DNA of 64,000 nucleotides, from positions 1,182,001-1,246,000 of the forward strand of contig WPIO01000027.1 in assembly GCA_009760855.2 (NCBI GenBank), written 5' to 3'. This DNA is from Cristatella mucedo (lineage: Eukaryota > Bryozoa > Phylactolaemata > Cristatellidae). Shown here piece by piece: positions 1 through 11,350 of this stretch. The notes beneath the pieces were generated by a model. The model worked only from the letters and a program-made list of their open reading frames with translations, did no database searches and was not told the origin of the DNA. The position numbers and the translations under genes were made by a program. The first letter of the stretch is position 1; each line of letters opens with the position of its first letter.

Positions 1-202
1 ACTGTGCATGCTGCCACTAACCACATTTGCATGTTGACCCTGTGCATGTCACCCCTAACCATGTTATTCATTTTGTTTGTTTATCAAGCATGATATTACT
101 CACCATTCAATTGCATTTCCCTTTGCAGCAAATGTAAAGCGCCTAGAAAGAGATTGAGTTCTTTGAGGGCGCTTTATCAAGTGCATTATTATTATTATTA
201 AC
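1..202 (+). mobile_element. LINE-A 3' UTR and (ATT)n tail
   Basis: This is the 3' end of the commonest retrotransposon in the window. It carries the motif TAAAGCGCC ... GGCGCTTTA, a 9-bp perfect stem around AGAGATTGAGTTCT, followed by a (ATT)n tail. The same block ends the copies at 25312, 31245, 51645 and 63603, where it follows reverse-transcriptase coding sequence. The 5' part lies outside the window. Confidence 0.7.
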
Positions 203-204
203 TC

Positions 205-525
205 ATTCAGTGTCTCTTCTGCTGTAACACATTCCACTGAGCCTGAGTGTTACTAAAAAAGGTTGGCTACTGATGTAGGCCGAATACTCTTACCTCGGCC
301 ACACGTCGATATCGCTCCATAGTCATTCTAGTTGGGTTCAAATCAGGCAAGTAGCTGGGCCTGTGGACCAGCACCAAACAAGGATTCTTCAAAAAAGGTA
401 TTTTACTCAAGTTATTGTTGTTTAAGCAAGTTAGATTTTAAACCTCAAATACTCTGTGCTTGGGGGCATTACATTTGGCAAAAAGTCAAGGACTTGGATA
501 GAGATTTAATTCTCTTATGATGCTT
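205..525 (-). mobile_element. Degenerate Tc1/mariner-type transposase C-terminus
   Basis: The minus strand reads a PDLNP motif near 340, followed by an ERYRRVAEV-like segment, resembling the C-terminal catalytic part of Tc1-type transposases (SPDLNPIEH...W). A sister copy lies at 19225-19560, also minus, with matching blocks such as ATATCGCTCCATA. No open frame survives. No terminal inverted repeats were identified. Confidence 0.4.
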
Positions 526-1429
526 CACAAACGATGGGTTATTATCATTACTTGTATCAAAACTACTGCACAAATGTGGCAGGTGGCTGCTAATTTGAAA
601 CGTCACTCAAGGTCGACCCTAGAGAAGAGGTGAGTGCCACCAACCAGGTGTTTCGTCAACCCTAATGTTAATGATGAAAAACTTTTATTAGAAGACTATT
701 GACTACTGATGCTAGCAGTCTCAGTTCCCCGACTGCTAGAGCTCTATGCCACAATTCATGTGCACCGATTTCACCTTCTCTATAACATCTGATTCTGGCA
801 CTTCCTTTCCAGCCGGCTAAAGTTATCGACTGTCCTTTTTAACTCAGCTACAGCCCATTTAAACATTAACATCAACTCAGCCAATCGTTTCTTTGCCATG
901 TGAGCTGACAGAATAAACTGCCAACTATGCACCAGAAGTCACATCTGCTTTGAATGGGCTACAGAAAACTCCAATGTAACCATTTCGTCCCCTTGGCATC
1001 ATGGTGTTATAGACATATCCTCGCCCGAAAAAGTATTTACAAATTTAATTAGACACCGATTACTTAGCAACTATTTGCCATCTGAGGTCCCAAAGCAGCG
1101 TGAGCCAATTTTTACAGAAACCCAATTGACTACCTGCAAACTCATTGTAGATTGCTGGCATGAGGATAACTGTCAGAAATTAAAATATCCCGGCTGCCGG
1201 GAACGATCAGTGTTGATTTGCTTTTACTTGCAGTCTGATCATTTTACCTTTTTCTTGCAATCCAAGTGGCTTAAGGTAGTTGAGTAATTAATGTTTGCAC
1301 TTCCTGCCCACAATGCATTAGTGAAATTGCTCATCCGGTGCTCTGTTGCCAAAGGAAACACAAAGGAACTAAACAGCAAAGTCGCATGTCCAATCGTCAC
1401 CTATGATACGATGGGTCTACAAAGGTGTC
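526..1429. other. No feature recognised
   Basis: Between two Tc1-type relics. No exon-like frame with splice signals, no recognised repeat family and no notable simple repeat were seen. It could be non-coding parts of the flanking DNA transposons. Confidence 0.4.
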
Positions 1430-2250
1430 CGGGAGGCTTGGTATAACCGAGGGGACTGTCAGCTACAGCCAGGAGTAGTATTTTGTGGGTGGTAGCATAG
1501 ACGGCTTACCACACTCTGGCCGGCCAAACGACGACAAAAAGGGATGACTGCCTACTAAAGTTGGCTGCACTGGGTCAAAGGAAAACCCCACTACGAGCTC
1601 TCTCGAAGACCTTGGAAGAGATTGCCAGCGAAGCTGTTACTGCCGATACGGCTCCAAGGACGCTTTCTGAGCATGAAATTTACAGAAGAGAGCAAATGCA
1701 AGCCGTTATTAACGAGCATCAAAAAAAAAATCATCTGCAACAGGCAACACGCCCACCTTACAGCTTATGACTAGAGCCGTTTTCTATTGACCTACGAAAG
1801 TCAATTCATGATCAATGGGATGGCACACGGAGAAATTGCCTAAGCCATAGAAAAGGCAAAGAGATCACCCGTATTGCATACAATTCAACTAAGTTAAAGT
1901 ATGGTGTTTTTGGTTTAAGGCATCGAAACTATTCAGTGCATTAACGGGATTACAGATAGGATCGATTTCATCGACTTGCACAATTTTGGGTTACCCTGTG
2001 CCAGAGTTCTTGTAGGCGAGGAGTACACTTTGCAAATGGATAATGACCCCGAGCATACTTCGAGGGCACAAAGTAATTCTTTGCAGACTCTGGTATCGAG
2101 CCTTAGTTGGCCGGAATCTAATAGTAAACCTACTCAACATCTGTCATACAGTTTGAAGCACTTACTTATGGGGCTCTTAACAGTACCAAGCACACTGATC
2201 CGGGGCCTGAGAGCAGTATGCATCAATAATGAGTGAAATAAAAAACCAAG
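1430..2250 (+). pseudogene. Tc1-like transposase relic
   Basis: Three plus-strand frames together resemble a Tc1 transposase. An N-terminal helix-turn-helix region lies around 1561-1700 (LRALSKTLEEIASE). A central segment near 1905-1975 reads a WCFWF-like and ETIQCINGITDRIDF stretch. A catalytic segment around 1976-2075 reads LQMDNDPEHTSR, matching the Tc1 consensus Q.DNDPKHTS. Stops and frame changes interrupt it and the C-terminal PDLNPIEH box is eroded, so it cannot make active enzyme. Ends were not found. Confidence 0.55.
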
Positions 2251-2815
2251 TGCTTAGCATGAAAATTGGTCTGCCACCAGTAACTGAACGAGTCTAGTAG
2301 CAACCAAGCTGATCCTACTGAAGAATCAAGCTACAAAGATAAATCCAATTGCTAAGCTCTAGGCGGTACAGCAGGCTTGCTGTTGGCCACAGAGGTATGC
2401 ACACAGCCTCAACCCTTCCCACAGTTACCCACCAAGCAGCAGTGATGCTACGTCATACAAACATCCCCCGAACTGCACCCAAGTCACAATCAATCTGTTC
2501 GGTGCCGGTATTGACAGGTATATGCACGAAATATGACAACTGCGAACGAGTTGTACGGAAACTGCGCGACCCTATCGAGCCCAGACAAGCGTTCCGACTA
2601 AGACAACGTAATCGATTACTGCACGCCAGCGCACACGGCAGCTCTTTCGTCGTCGTTCTCAACAAGGCCGCCCCTCTATTTTAAGTGCGCGGCGCTGAAC
2701 GCGAATCAAAAGAGTCCTGAGCAGCACCGAAAACCGAATCGCAAACGTCGGTTGCGAGCGGTTGCGGCGCCGGCGCAGGACGGGAAAGTAGCTACGGACG
2801 CGACGCCTGCGATAC
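2251..2815. other. No feature recognised; downstream of UQCC1 exon
   Basis: If the UQCC1 donor at 2816/2815 is right this is intron. It becomes GC-richer toward the exon. No match to the expected next UQCC1 segment (a YAAILGYDEG-like stretch) was found on the minus strand here. Confidence 0.35.
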
Positions 2816-3455
2816 CTTTGAACATATTGCTAAAGGTCTCGATTCCTTCGCGGCGCTTTCCCGAGCTTCCGCCCTCGAGGATCTTCTTGGAGCGCGCGTC
2901 CACGTCCTCCCACATGGAGTACACGAGCTGATTCCTCACGAACCGCCCCTCTTTGCCCTCACCGGCCAACCGCACCATGATCAGCCATACGTGGAGCTCC
3001 GTGAGCATGAACCACGAATTGAACGTGTCCGGCAAGCCGGTGGCGTCCATCAGAGCCCGGTAGTCACAGTATTCAGTGGCACAGATGTACAGGCGCATCC
3101 CGGCAAGTCGCATGGCAGACTTTGAGAACTTGGTAAAGCCCAAAAACCCGAGCCACTCCAAAACTCTGTTGGCAGTGCTAACTGGAGATGCCACCGCTCC
3201 TGAACTTCGACGCTGCTGAAGCTGGGCACAGCAGCCGACACGACAGCGGCTGAGAGGCCGAGCGGCGAGTCCTGCGCGGCTGACGGCGGTGGATATGGCC
3301 CGGGGGAAACGTGTCGCGCCATCGTTCAGTGCAACCTGGCTCGGAACACTAAGCGAAAATGCCGCCAGTTTAGTCAGCGAGTGTAGCCTGCACCCGCGGA
3401 AGCCGCTACCGGGTATTGCCGCGGTCCATGCATGGCTTAGACGCACGGCCGCCAT
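2816..3455 (-). CDS. UQCC1: UQCC1, complex III assembly chaperone, first coding exon (partial)
   Basis: UQCC1 (yeast Cbp3 homologue) is a mitochondrial factor that with UQCC2 binds newly made cytochrome b and starts complex III assembly. The ATG is at 3455. The first ~90 residues are rich in Arg, Ser and Ala with few acidic residues, as in a mitochondrial targeting segment. Then comes the chaperone domain: VLEWLGFLGFTKFSKSAM, RLYICATEY, LPDTFNSWFMLTELHVWL (family signature PDTFNSWF) and VYSMWEDVDARSKKI (family HFMWEDV). The frame stays open to 2706, but after residue ~213 it stops resembling the family, and a good donor (CAAAG|GTATCG) occurs at 2816/2815. I therefore end the exon there. The remaining C-terminal part (~90 residues in the human protein) is not in the window. 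The intronless stretch covers what is several exons in vertebrates, so a broken retrocopy is possible, but the intact frame and donor favour a real gene. Confidence 0.75.
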
Positions 3456-4031
3456 CGCGGCTACATAAGAGGTGAAGGTTGTGCTTATAATCCCCTTTCC
3501 GGCTACATTAGACGTGAAGGTTGTATACGTACCGCTTTAAGTTCGAACGGTGTGACGTCCATTTCCCTGGGTCATTCCAGAAGGGGTATGGCTAAAAACC
3601 CAGTTGTTTTCACAACTTATGCTTCTTTTGTGTGTGAACAGCGTAATATTCCTTTATTTTCTCATTTAAGCGCTCTGTAATGGTTCATGTTAAGATCCCC
3701 AAGTTGCTCATTTCCAGCATATGCGAAGTGTGTAGGAAGACATGGAGCTTTCGAAGGGTGCTGTGTAAAACGTAAACGTTTTATTGCTATTATTATTCTC
3801 AAGAAACCTAAAATGAAATTAACGAGCAAGCTCACGCAAATCAGTGGTACATTCAAGCTCCACGCGGCGGCCACCAGGCGAACGACACACGGACAGCCCT
3901 CTATTGTGGGAATCGCGAGTATACGTGTGTGAAGGGCTGTGGAGAGTGCATACAGCGGATGCGCTCGCTGTGGTTTCATCAGCAGGTCCGTGGTAGAAGG
4001 AGCAACGAGAAAACAGTGTCCGTATAAGCCG

Positions 4032-4215
4032 ATGGACAGACAAGAGAGTCCGAAGCAAGCGACGCCGAGGGTCTCATCACCCACGCTTCTGTCGGCCGAC
4101 ACAGGCTGCGAGCTATCCGAAGCCTCAGCAGCCGCTCTCGATGTACAGGGCGAGGCCGTTGACCCCTGCCCTTGCCACTCTGTAGCCACACGAAATGTCG
4201 GCTTGCGCAGCCTCG
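4032..4215 (+). CDS. Possible first exon of an unknown gene
   Basis: From the ATG at 4032 a frame reads MDRQESPKQATPRV, then a Ser/Ala/Glu-rich low-complexity stretch, to a strong donor (CTCG|GTGAGT) at 4215/4216. It would be divergent from UQCC1, with ~0.6 kb between ATGs. No domain is recognised and no downstream exon was assigned. Overlapping frames on the other strand are also open, so this may be chance in GC-rich DNA. Confidence 0.2.
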
Positions 4216-4530
4216 GTGAGTCAACACCGTTAGCCCCTCACTATATTCGCCAGCCACTGACGGCACTACTATTTGGCGCGGATTAGAATTGAAGTTTCTT
4301 ATTAACTCTAGAATTCGTTGTATTCGTTGCGCTAGCAAAACCAGCCAGAAGACTCGCGGTATTAGTGTAACCGCGCAGGTTTTCGTCCCCGGTTCTCTGC
4401 CGGTAGAGGACTTTGCTATGCAGCGCTGCAGGGCACCTTTTCGCGGCATCACCCTACCGCATATCCGGATGCCTCGCAATGGACACATCGCGTACCCGTA
4501 CTGCTCGCACGCTTCGCGACAACAGTGTCC

Positions 4531-5511
4531 CACGAATAACTGCGATACAGCTGCCATTTCCTCTGTGAACGTTGGCTACAAATGTTGACTACAACGTGGA
4601 ATCAAAACTGCAGTTGCACACCGCCAAATATGAAAAATGGCAACTGTATCGCAGTTCGTAATTGCACGGCGGCCCGGGCCAATGGAGGCCGTTGCGTTGG
4701 GGCGCACATGCGCTATTGCAAGAAATTTTGGGGGTAAACCCGGAACTCTGTTTCTATAATATCAAATCAAAATTGCAGTTTCGCGACGCTTATTGTGGAA
4801 ATGGCAGCTGTATCACAGTTCGGTAAGGCAGGGGTGCTGGCTTGCCGGGCCATCGGAAGTCATAGCATGAGAACGCGAAAGGGAAATCGCCTGAAATTTT
4901 GGTGAGTAAAGATGCTACACTATTGTCTATCATTGGAAAGGAAAACCGCATTTCCGTTGGTTTTTGTAGAAACGGCATCTGTATAGCAGTTCAATTATTT
5001 AGGGCTGCTATCTGGGTCGAGTCCCCGGAGGCTATAGCGTGAGAACGCCCCAGCGAATCACATTTAGTGGGCTAACATGCAACACTGCTGTCTATAGTAA
5101 CGAATCAAAATCAAATTTTCGCAAAGCCTTTTATGGAAATGACAACTTTATTGCAGTACAAAAGTTTTAGGCTGCCGTGTGGGCCGGGCCATCTGAGACC
5201 ATAGCCTAAACGTGCAATTGCATGACATTTGGCGAGTAAACTTGACATGCTATTTGCTGTAATTTAGAATCTAAAATCAATTTCGAAAAGCAATTGTTGA
5301 AATAGCAGGTTTATCGCCGCTCAAATTCATAAAAAGGCTGCCCGATGCCGACCCTTTTAGGCTATAGGACGAGAACGGGCAAGTGCAATTGCATAAAATG
5401 AAAAATGTTGTGTAAGCCAGTAACATCATTTTAAAATTTGGAATCAAAACCACAGTTTTCTTACGTTTAGTTTGAAATGGCAGCTGTATATCAGTGTCGC
5501 AGTTATTCGTG
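4531..5511. mobile_element. Element with inverted ends around a ~168-bp tandem array
   Basis: Left end CACGAATAACTGCGATACAG (4531-4550) continuing to 4560 is matched in inverted orientation at 5474-5511, where one arm has an extra 8 bases. Between them a diverged unit recurs. The core ATGGCARCTGTAT starts at 4637, 4801, 4972 (ACGGCATCTGTAT), 5139, 5302 and 5478, i.e. spacings of 164, 171, 167, 163 and 176. Each core is preceded by an AATCAAAA(C/T) motif. No coding capacity. It looks like a non-autonomous DNA transposon (MITE-like) with internal satellite-like repeats. Confidence 0.55.
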
Positions 5512-5880
5512 AGACCCGCGAAAAGCAAATGCAGAATTGTTGTAAGCGTTCACTTAAATTCATTCTTCACCGTCGTTTCGGCGTCCTGCGTACTCCATTT
5601 AGGCTACCTTGGAAACATGAACATTTTAAAGCATTGCCGGTGATGCAATCGAATAACGTTAAAAGTAGTCTAACTTTTAGTAATGGGCCTGGCTCCAAGA
5701 CACTAAGAGGTAATACGTATTTAAATGCACATATGTAAAAGTATGTCAAGCATCCAAGGGTAGCTATTGGAGCTTTAAGAAAAATATTTGCAGGAAAACT
5801 TTGATACAGCTACACATTGCTCGAAATTTTACACTACCTCGAAAAAGCCAGATATGCTCCAAATAATAGGAATAGTAATA
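5512..5880. other. No feature recognised
   Basis: AT-rich spacer between the tandem-array element and a LINE-A tail. Only short frames without splice context are present. Confidence 0.4.
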
Positions 5881-6150
5881 CACTTAATAAAGCGCCCTCG
5901 GAGAACTCAAGTACCTTTCTAGGTGCTTTGCATTTGCTGCAAAGGAAACACGATTGAATGGTGTGGTATCATGCTTGATAAGCAGTATGAATAACATGGT
6001 TAGGGGTGACATGCACAGGGTCAGCATGCGAGTGTGGTTAGTGGCAGCATTGAACAGTGTCAACATGCATAAGCACATAAAGGACGAATCGCAGGGACCC
6101 GCTAAATACTGTCATACGTAGGTACGTTTTTAATTTCTTTTTAAATGTGG
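5881..6150 (-). mobile_element. LINE-A 3' end, reverse orientation
   Basis: Reverse complement of the LINE-A 3' UTR: the hairpin region at 5890-5935, CATGCTTGATAAGC and GGTTAGGGGTGACATGCACA at 5995-6020, and the TTTAAATGTGG block that marks the end of the LINE-A coding region near 6145. One hairpin arm is mutated (AGCACC facing GGCGCT), so this is an old copy. Confidence 0.65.
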
Positions 6151-6588
6151 AAACACGTTAGTTCGCACGATAGGGTAATGTGATGTGTGATGTAACGACA
6201 AAAGGTAAGCTCAATTTGTTCTTCACGAAGGCTGCTCCTAAAACTGAATAATAAGTTTAAAGGATCGTTTATAGCGATGAATGAATAAACGAGACACAAG
6301 TGTGTTCATTCTCATTAAAAGTTGCAAAGGCTTGCCGTTCAACACATTTTCCTTTCCAGGATGCATGCAATAATACCGCATTGCTTATTAAGGAATTATC
6401 GCCGTCAGCCACTGTCAAACTTGGAAATAGTTCGAAGCGATTCTTGTATATAACTAGCTCTCACATACACATGAAAATAAAGCGAGCAGGGGATTCAGTC
6501 TCCGATCGCGTACATTTGAGGTACTTTTATCAAATAAGTCAGGTGCCAAAAAATAGGCTCGTCTATGCGGTGATTTCATCTTACGCCG

Positions 6589-8010
6589 TTGGGAGATTTT
6601 AAATCGGTTGCAGATACTACGCTAACTGCTCTCCTCCGTTTTAACAATGACATTCTACGTGGCAACGATGACCGGAATGTCACTGCCCTAGTTCTGCTAG
6701 ATCTGTCTGCTGCCTTCGACACCATTGATCACGATGTTCTGCTTGAACGATTGAGAACAACGATCGGTCTGGCAGACGAAGCACTGGCGTACTTTAAATC
6801 GTACTTGTCTGATCTTGTTCAATCCGTGTCGTGTGGGGGTCAGGTCTGACACACGAGACGGGTCACCAGTTGAGTCCCTCAAGGGCCTGTACTCGGTCCC
6901 TTGTTGTTCTCAATTTATACTCAACCTCTGGGAAAAGTGATTAAGGCCCATGGAATAGGATATCACTTTAGTGCTGACGATACTCAGTTGAATTTGTCAT
7001 TCAAACCTCAGAGTCTGTTGCAGCAACTGAGAAACTGAATGCTTGCTTTGCTGATATTCGATCTTGGATGTCGGAAAACTTCTTGAAACTAAATGACAAT
7101 AAAACCGAACTGCTGCTCACGAGACACCCTAAGCTTGTGGCTTGATTAAGAGGCTTTGCTCGTCTAATAGGCGATGCTGTTGTGCGACCATTACCACGTG
7201 CTCGAAATTTAGGTGTCGTTTCTTCGACAGCTGCTTTAATTTTAAAAGCTTCATTCAGAAGACTGCTTCTACAGCTAACCATCACGTCCGATCCTTATCC
7301 ATGATTAGGAGTTGTCTTCCACAGTGGCTTGCAAAAAATGAAACTAGCTCCTTAGTTCTGTCTCGGCTTGATTATAGTAATTCCCTTTTGGCTGGGCTAC
7401 CAAAGAAAGCAACTAGGCCCCTGCAGCTGATTATAAATATGGCTGCAAGGCTAGTCTTTAAGTCCCAGAGTTTTGAGCACGTGTCTCTTTTGCTAAAAGA
7501 GCTAGGATGGCTGCTGGTTAGTAAACGGATGCAGAGCAAAGTTCTTACACTGACCCACAAAGCCCGCCACGGCTTGGCTCCTTCGTACCTAGCTGAACTG
7601 CTGCATCAGTTTCAGCTTCTTCGCGCCCTCAGATCCTGTATGGGCAATAAATTAGCTGTTCTATTCCTCCGCTTAAAGGCAGTTGGCGACAGAAGCTTTA
7701 GCTCTGCAGGTCCTAGGCTGTGGAACTCGCTTCCACAATTCTGACGCAACGACAACTACTCTCCTGCTGCCGACTACGGCTCATCCTTTTCAGCGGTCCT
7801 GAGCTGCTACTTCCATGCTACTCACTACCTCAACTGCTCTCCTGACTCTGTTATGCTTCCCACTTTCTCTTGGTTTCGTGAGACGAAGTCTGTTGGCTAC
7901 CGAATGCGGGCCGAAAGCCGCTTAGGCTGTGAGTGAGCTATACAAAACTCTCCTGCGTAACACCCACATGGTCTTTATGACTTTGTGGAGTTACAGACGG
8001 AAGTACATTA
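6589..8010 (+). mobile_element. LINE-B reverse-transcriptase copy (CR1/L2-like), broken
   Basis: A plus-strand non-LTR reverse transcriptase with frame breaks. RT motifs: LDLSAAFDTIDHDVLLERL near 6697-6755, the catalytic ADDTQLNL box near 6972-6995, then KLNDNKTELLL near 7085-7125. The thumb/C-terminal part at 7350-7741 reads [14 protein letters not shown] and ends RSFSSAGPRLWNSLPQF. A 3' UTR with a TGTTGGCTACCGAATGCGGG block runs to a TACATTACATTCGC-like tail near 8005. The catalytic aspartates are intact but stops at 6847 and around 7143 make the copy inactive. It is truncated at the 5' end. Confidence 0.7.
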
Positions 8011-8170
8011 CATTCGCGAATACTTCAGCCCTTTCCTCATTTAGAGATTAATAGAGCACGTACGTAGCCAGGGAATATATCAAACATAGTTTATCCGGTC
8101 ACCCTTCTCTAAAATGCTAGGAATGAGAGCACATTCTAACATCAAGAGCTAGCGTCAACGTTTGGTCAGG

Positions 8171-8231
8171 ATGAGTTGCCACAAGACGCGCCAGCTGGCA
8201 CTGATGATCGTAGTGGCGGTGGCCATCAAAG
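8171..8231 (+). CDS. Candidate signal-peptide exon of an unknown gene
   Basis: ATG at 8171 (context CAGGATGAG) opens MSCHKTRQLALMIVVAVAIK: a basic start followed by a hydrophobic core, as in a secretory signal peptide. It ends at a donor (CAAAG|GTAATA) after 8231, leaving phase 1. No following exon was found with confidence in 8232-10700. A short hydrophobic stretch by chance is a fair alternative. Confidence 0.3.
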
Positions 8232-9289
8232 GTAATATTCTTTCTAGTTTAGGGAGAAGTTACTGTAAGCACATAGCTATATCTGTCCGAAATTAAGAAC
8301 ATTGCACTTAAGCAACCACTTGGTTTGACCCGAGGCAGCTCTGATCGAATACCTGACTTTCGATAATTTCTTTGTCACTTCCATTTAGTCCAAAGGGTGG
8401 GCATCAGACTTACTCATTAATCACTTCATTTCTATCCTCATCCCCAACGATAAGCAAGGTCATGTAGAATCATTCACTTACCACCGTATCCATACGATCG
8501 AGATCACTAGTGAACCAGCTCAGACGCAAGCGTTGCCCGGAACTCCGCTCAGTACCCCTTGGGAGCCTCACAGCTCAGCTGAAGGCCCGTCGTCCTTGTC
8601 GTGAGATGGCTCTCGGTTTGAGACACGAGGGCTACCACTTAGAGACTTGCTCTCTGCCTTGCAGCTGAATTCAATTATGCAGTGCTTTTTCTATTTCTTA
8701 GGTGTGTGGTTTGGCTAGCGATGGCATAGCTTGCCGAGTTTAATACTGACAGGTTATTTTTATTTCAATACTTAAAAGCACTCGGCTGGCCTTAATACTT
8801 TCAAGCATTCGGTTTCACCATTTCTGCACTCCGTTGGCTCACGGTCTCGTTCCTACCATACGCTAGAGGCCTTGGGGCAGTATTTGTGGCAGATGGTGTA
8901 TGCAAAAGGCTATACGTCTCAGTGGCTTGCTTACTTGGCTATCTTACCAGCTCTTACTACCTTGATCAAGCAAGATTATTTCAGAAAAAATTGCACTTAA
9001 TTCAAAGAGCTCTGCATTTGTCTAATGTGTGGCATTAGGGGAGGGCAAAGGGGAGTGGGTCTTTGGTGTCGGCAGGCATTTCCAAAAACAACCAAGATTA
9101 AGTCCCCTCCAAACGAAGCGCTGGATAATGAACTATCGATTGTGCTCTCTGAAAGCGACCAGGATCACTGGCTGGGTCTGGTGCATCACCAAAGCAATAT
9201 TAGTTGACCTTGGCTTACTCATACCATCACTCTTCATTCCTTCAATTCTTAACCAGAGCTCGGGTCATCACAGCCAGGATTACGTCGTA
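8232..9289. other. No feature recognised
   Basis: No repeat family or exon was recognised. An open plus-strand stretch near 9025-9207 was considered but it lacks an ATG and has two overlapping frames of similar length. Confidence 0.35.
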
Positions 9290-9442
9290 GCCACCAAGTC
9301 TTAACCCACTGGTAAAGTGCTCGCACTTTCACGATCAGATCGCAGGTTTGAGACCGTATATCAGGCATATCTTTACTGCCGGCTGCATACGGGATAAAAA
9401 ACGCCAAGGGTGTCCTGCTGCCATATACAGATGAGGCTGTTA
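9290..9442 (+). mobile_element. SINE-2 copy, old
   Basis: A degraded tRNA-like head (CCCACTGGTAAAGTGCTCGC as A-box region, CAGGTTTGAGACC as B-box region) is followed by the SINE-2 3' signature ATGAGGCTGTTAAATCAACT at 9431-9450. The full form is seen at 60855-61025. Confidence 0.5.
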
Positions 9443-9444
9443 AA

Positions 9445-9780
9445 TCAACTGCCCTGGCTTGTACCCCCTACCCTAGGAAAGTTATCGCAGTGTTGCTTAT
9501 ACCTCAGTTGACCTACATACCACTCTTTATTTTTAACAGAGTTAGTTCTTATCTCAGGCTCACAGAAATTAAGAAAATCTATTTCGATGTCTGGACAGAA
9601 TAAAGTGTCAGGATTCTTGACTGCATTAAAGCCGAAAGAGAGTACCACCAACCCATTCTCGATGAGGGATGTCATGAATCTGACAGAGTGTACAGACGTC
9701 TCCATTCCCTTTCCAAAAGTGCATAGGTTTTTCGCCGGCATATACATATTCCGATAATCACCGATAACCAAGATGTCCAT
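9445..9780 (-). CDS. Unrecognised ORF, possible exon
   Basis: ATG at 9780 (in-frame TGA two codons upstream) opens 111 codons on the minus strand. Composition is protein-like rather than repeat-like: MDILVIGDYRNMYMPAKNL, then VRFMTSLIENGLVVLSFGF, then a WYVGQLRYKQHCDNFPR end. At 9472 a donor fits (CCTAGG|GTAGGG), and the remaining codons run into a SINE-2, so if real the exon is 9472-9780. No signal peptide or membrane segment. I do not recognise the family. Confidence 0.25.
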   Translation of the reverse strand: MDILVIGDYRNMYMPAKNLCTFGKGMETSVHSVRFMTSLIENGLVVLSFGFNAVKNPDTLFCPDIEIDFLNFCEPEIRTNSVKNKEWYVGQLRYKQHCDNFPRVGGTSQGS

Positions 9781-10700
9781 TAAAATTCAAGGTCAAATAC
9801 AGAGCAAAGCGGCTATTCGTGTGACTTAGTCCAGAGCAGTTAGCTACGTGGAGGAATATTAACAGCTAGAATCATGCGAACTAAGTGGATGTTAGTGACC
9901 AGCGATGCTGACACCAGATAAGTGTCTGCATTATTGATTTGTCAGGAACTTGTGACAAAAAGAAAATTCTTTATCGTGCATGCATTAATATTAACAACGG
10001 ATGTAGTAGCACAAATCATATCTCGCTTTGAGCAATCACCAACTGAAACGCAATAATACAACAGTCTTACAGATGACCGTCAAGAAGGCAATATAGGTCG
10101 ATCAATAGGCTGCTCGAACAGTAACAAAGGGATAAAGATTGATGCAAATTGAATTGCGAAGGGGTTGCTTTAACAGAAAGGAATGATCATGTTGATTTGA
10201 ACTTGTCCTTCTCACTTCTGAGAAATCCCATCACCTCCACTGGGTCAGACATGCTGGCAAACCGTTGCACAGAAGGGATGCTGAAATGAAAGTATGCAAC
10301 AAGTACTCAGCAGTCGGCCATCAACCTAAGAACGATGAGAAAGAAAAGCTCAGTTTGCTTACCAAAATTGAATAATGGCAAGTCAAGCATACAATTAAAT
10401 TACTAAAATAATGTACGATAACTTCGTTTTACATTTGATTTCACTTTTATGGCTGCTCACAAAATCTACATATTACTAAAACTGTCACAATCGAGAAAAC
10501 GAGTTTGTTAATTCACCAATGTAGTTTATTAGCACAATGTCTGCTGCTTCGTGATAAATCCCTGTTCTTCACTACAAATACCAGCTGGCAGCCGAGTTGG
10601 AATTTCTCAGGACAAACATACTCTCTGCTTTAAGTCATACAATAGCAGGTACACACGTCTCGTTGTAGGTCTGCAATTCCAAGCAAACCTGAGAAAAAGA
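9781..10700. other. No feature recognised
   Basis: AT-rich unique-looking sequence. No splice-bounded frames or known repeat blocks were seen. Confidence 0.4.
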
Positions 10701-10707
10701 GAGGGCA

Positions 10708-10747
10708 TGAGAGAGAGAGAGGGAAGAGAGAGAGAGAGAGAGAGAGG

Positions 10748-10811
<64 letters not shown>
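10708..10811. repeat. (GA)n microsatellite
   Basis: About 100 bp of GA with a few G-run interruptions near 10721 and 10746. Arg/Glu or Ser/Leu 'ORFs' over it are artefacts. Confidence 0.95.
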
Positions 10812-10813
<2 letters not shown>

Positions 10814-11350
10814 AATAGAGACAGGTGGAGAATGGAATCAGAGCTAAATAGATGGATAAAATGGGGTATGGACATTCCCCCGACATCCCCCTGGGGTAGG
10901 ACATTTCGCCCCCTGGGTTAGGGCGTTTCCACCCCTCCCGTATGGAAAGGACATGATATAAACTGTCTTGTTTACATATCTTGTAAAAAATATTATTGAG
11001 TATATAATATAAAACGTATTCCTACATTTTAGTCATTAGAAATGCTGTCGTTGCGACCCTGCTTTTCGGCAGACCACCAAGTGCAAGGTCAAAGCTCTGC
11101 CCCCGGCGGCCAGCAGCAGACGCTTTCGGCAGCAGCCGTGTTGCAGTATCCTCGGCAGCCGACGCCACCGCCCCTCCCTCCCTTCGGCACCGCCGGCTAC
11201 CGCCCGTCCAAACCTCACCGCCACCGCAGCCACAGTCGTTGCCGCTTTGCACGTCGACCGCCGACGCTTCGCTGGCCGACGACGCCTCCGTTGGTCGTGC
11301 TATCGATTTTAATTCAACAGAGCGTGAATTCATTTGAGCATGTATATATA

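Noticed and set aside
10551-10904. Open frames with Arg-Glu or Ser-Leu repeats (also at 16832-17203, 33274-33516).
   Set aside because: They are translations of (GA)n/(CT)n microsatellites.
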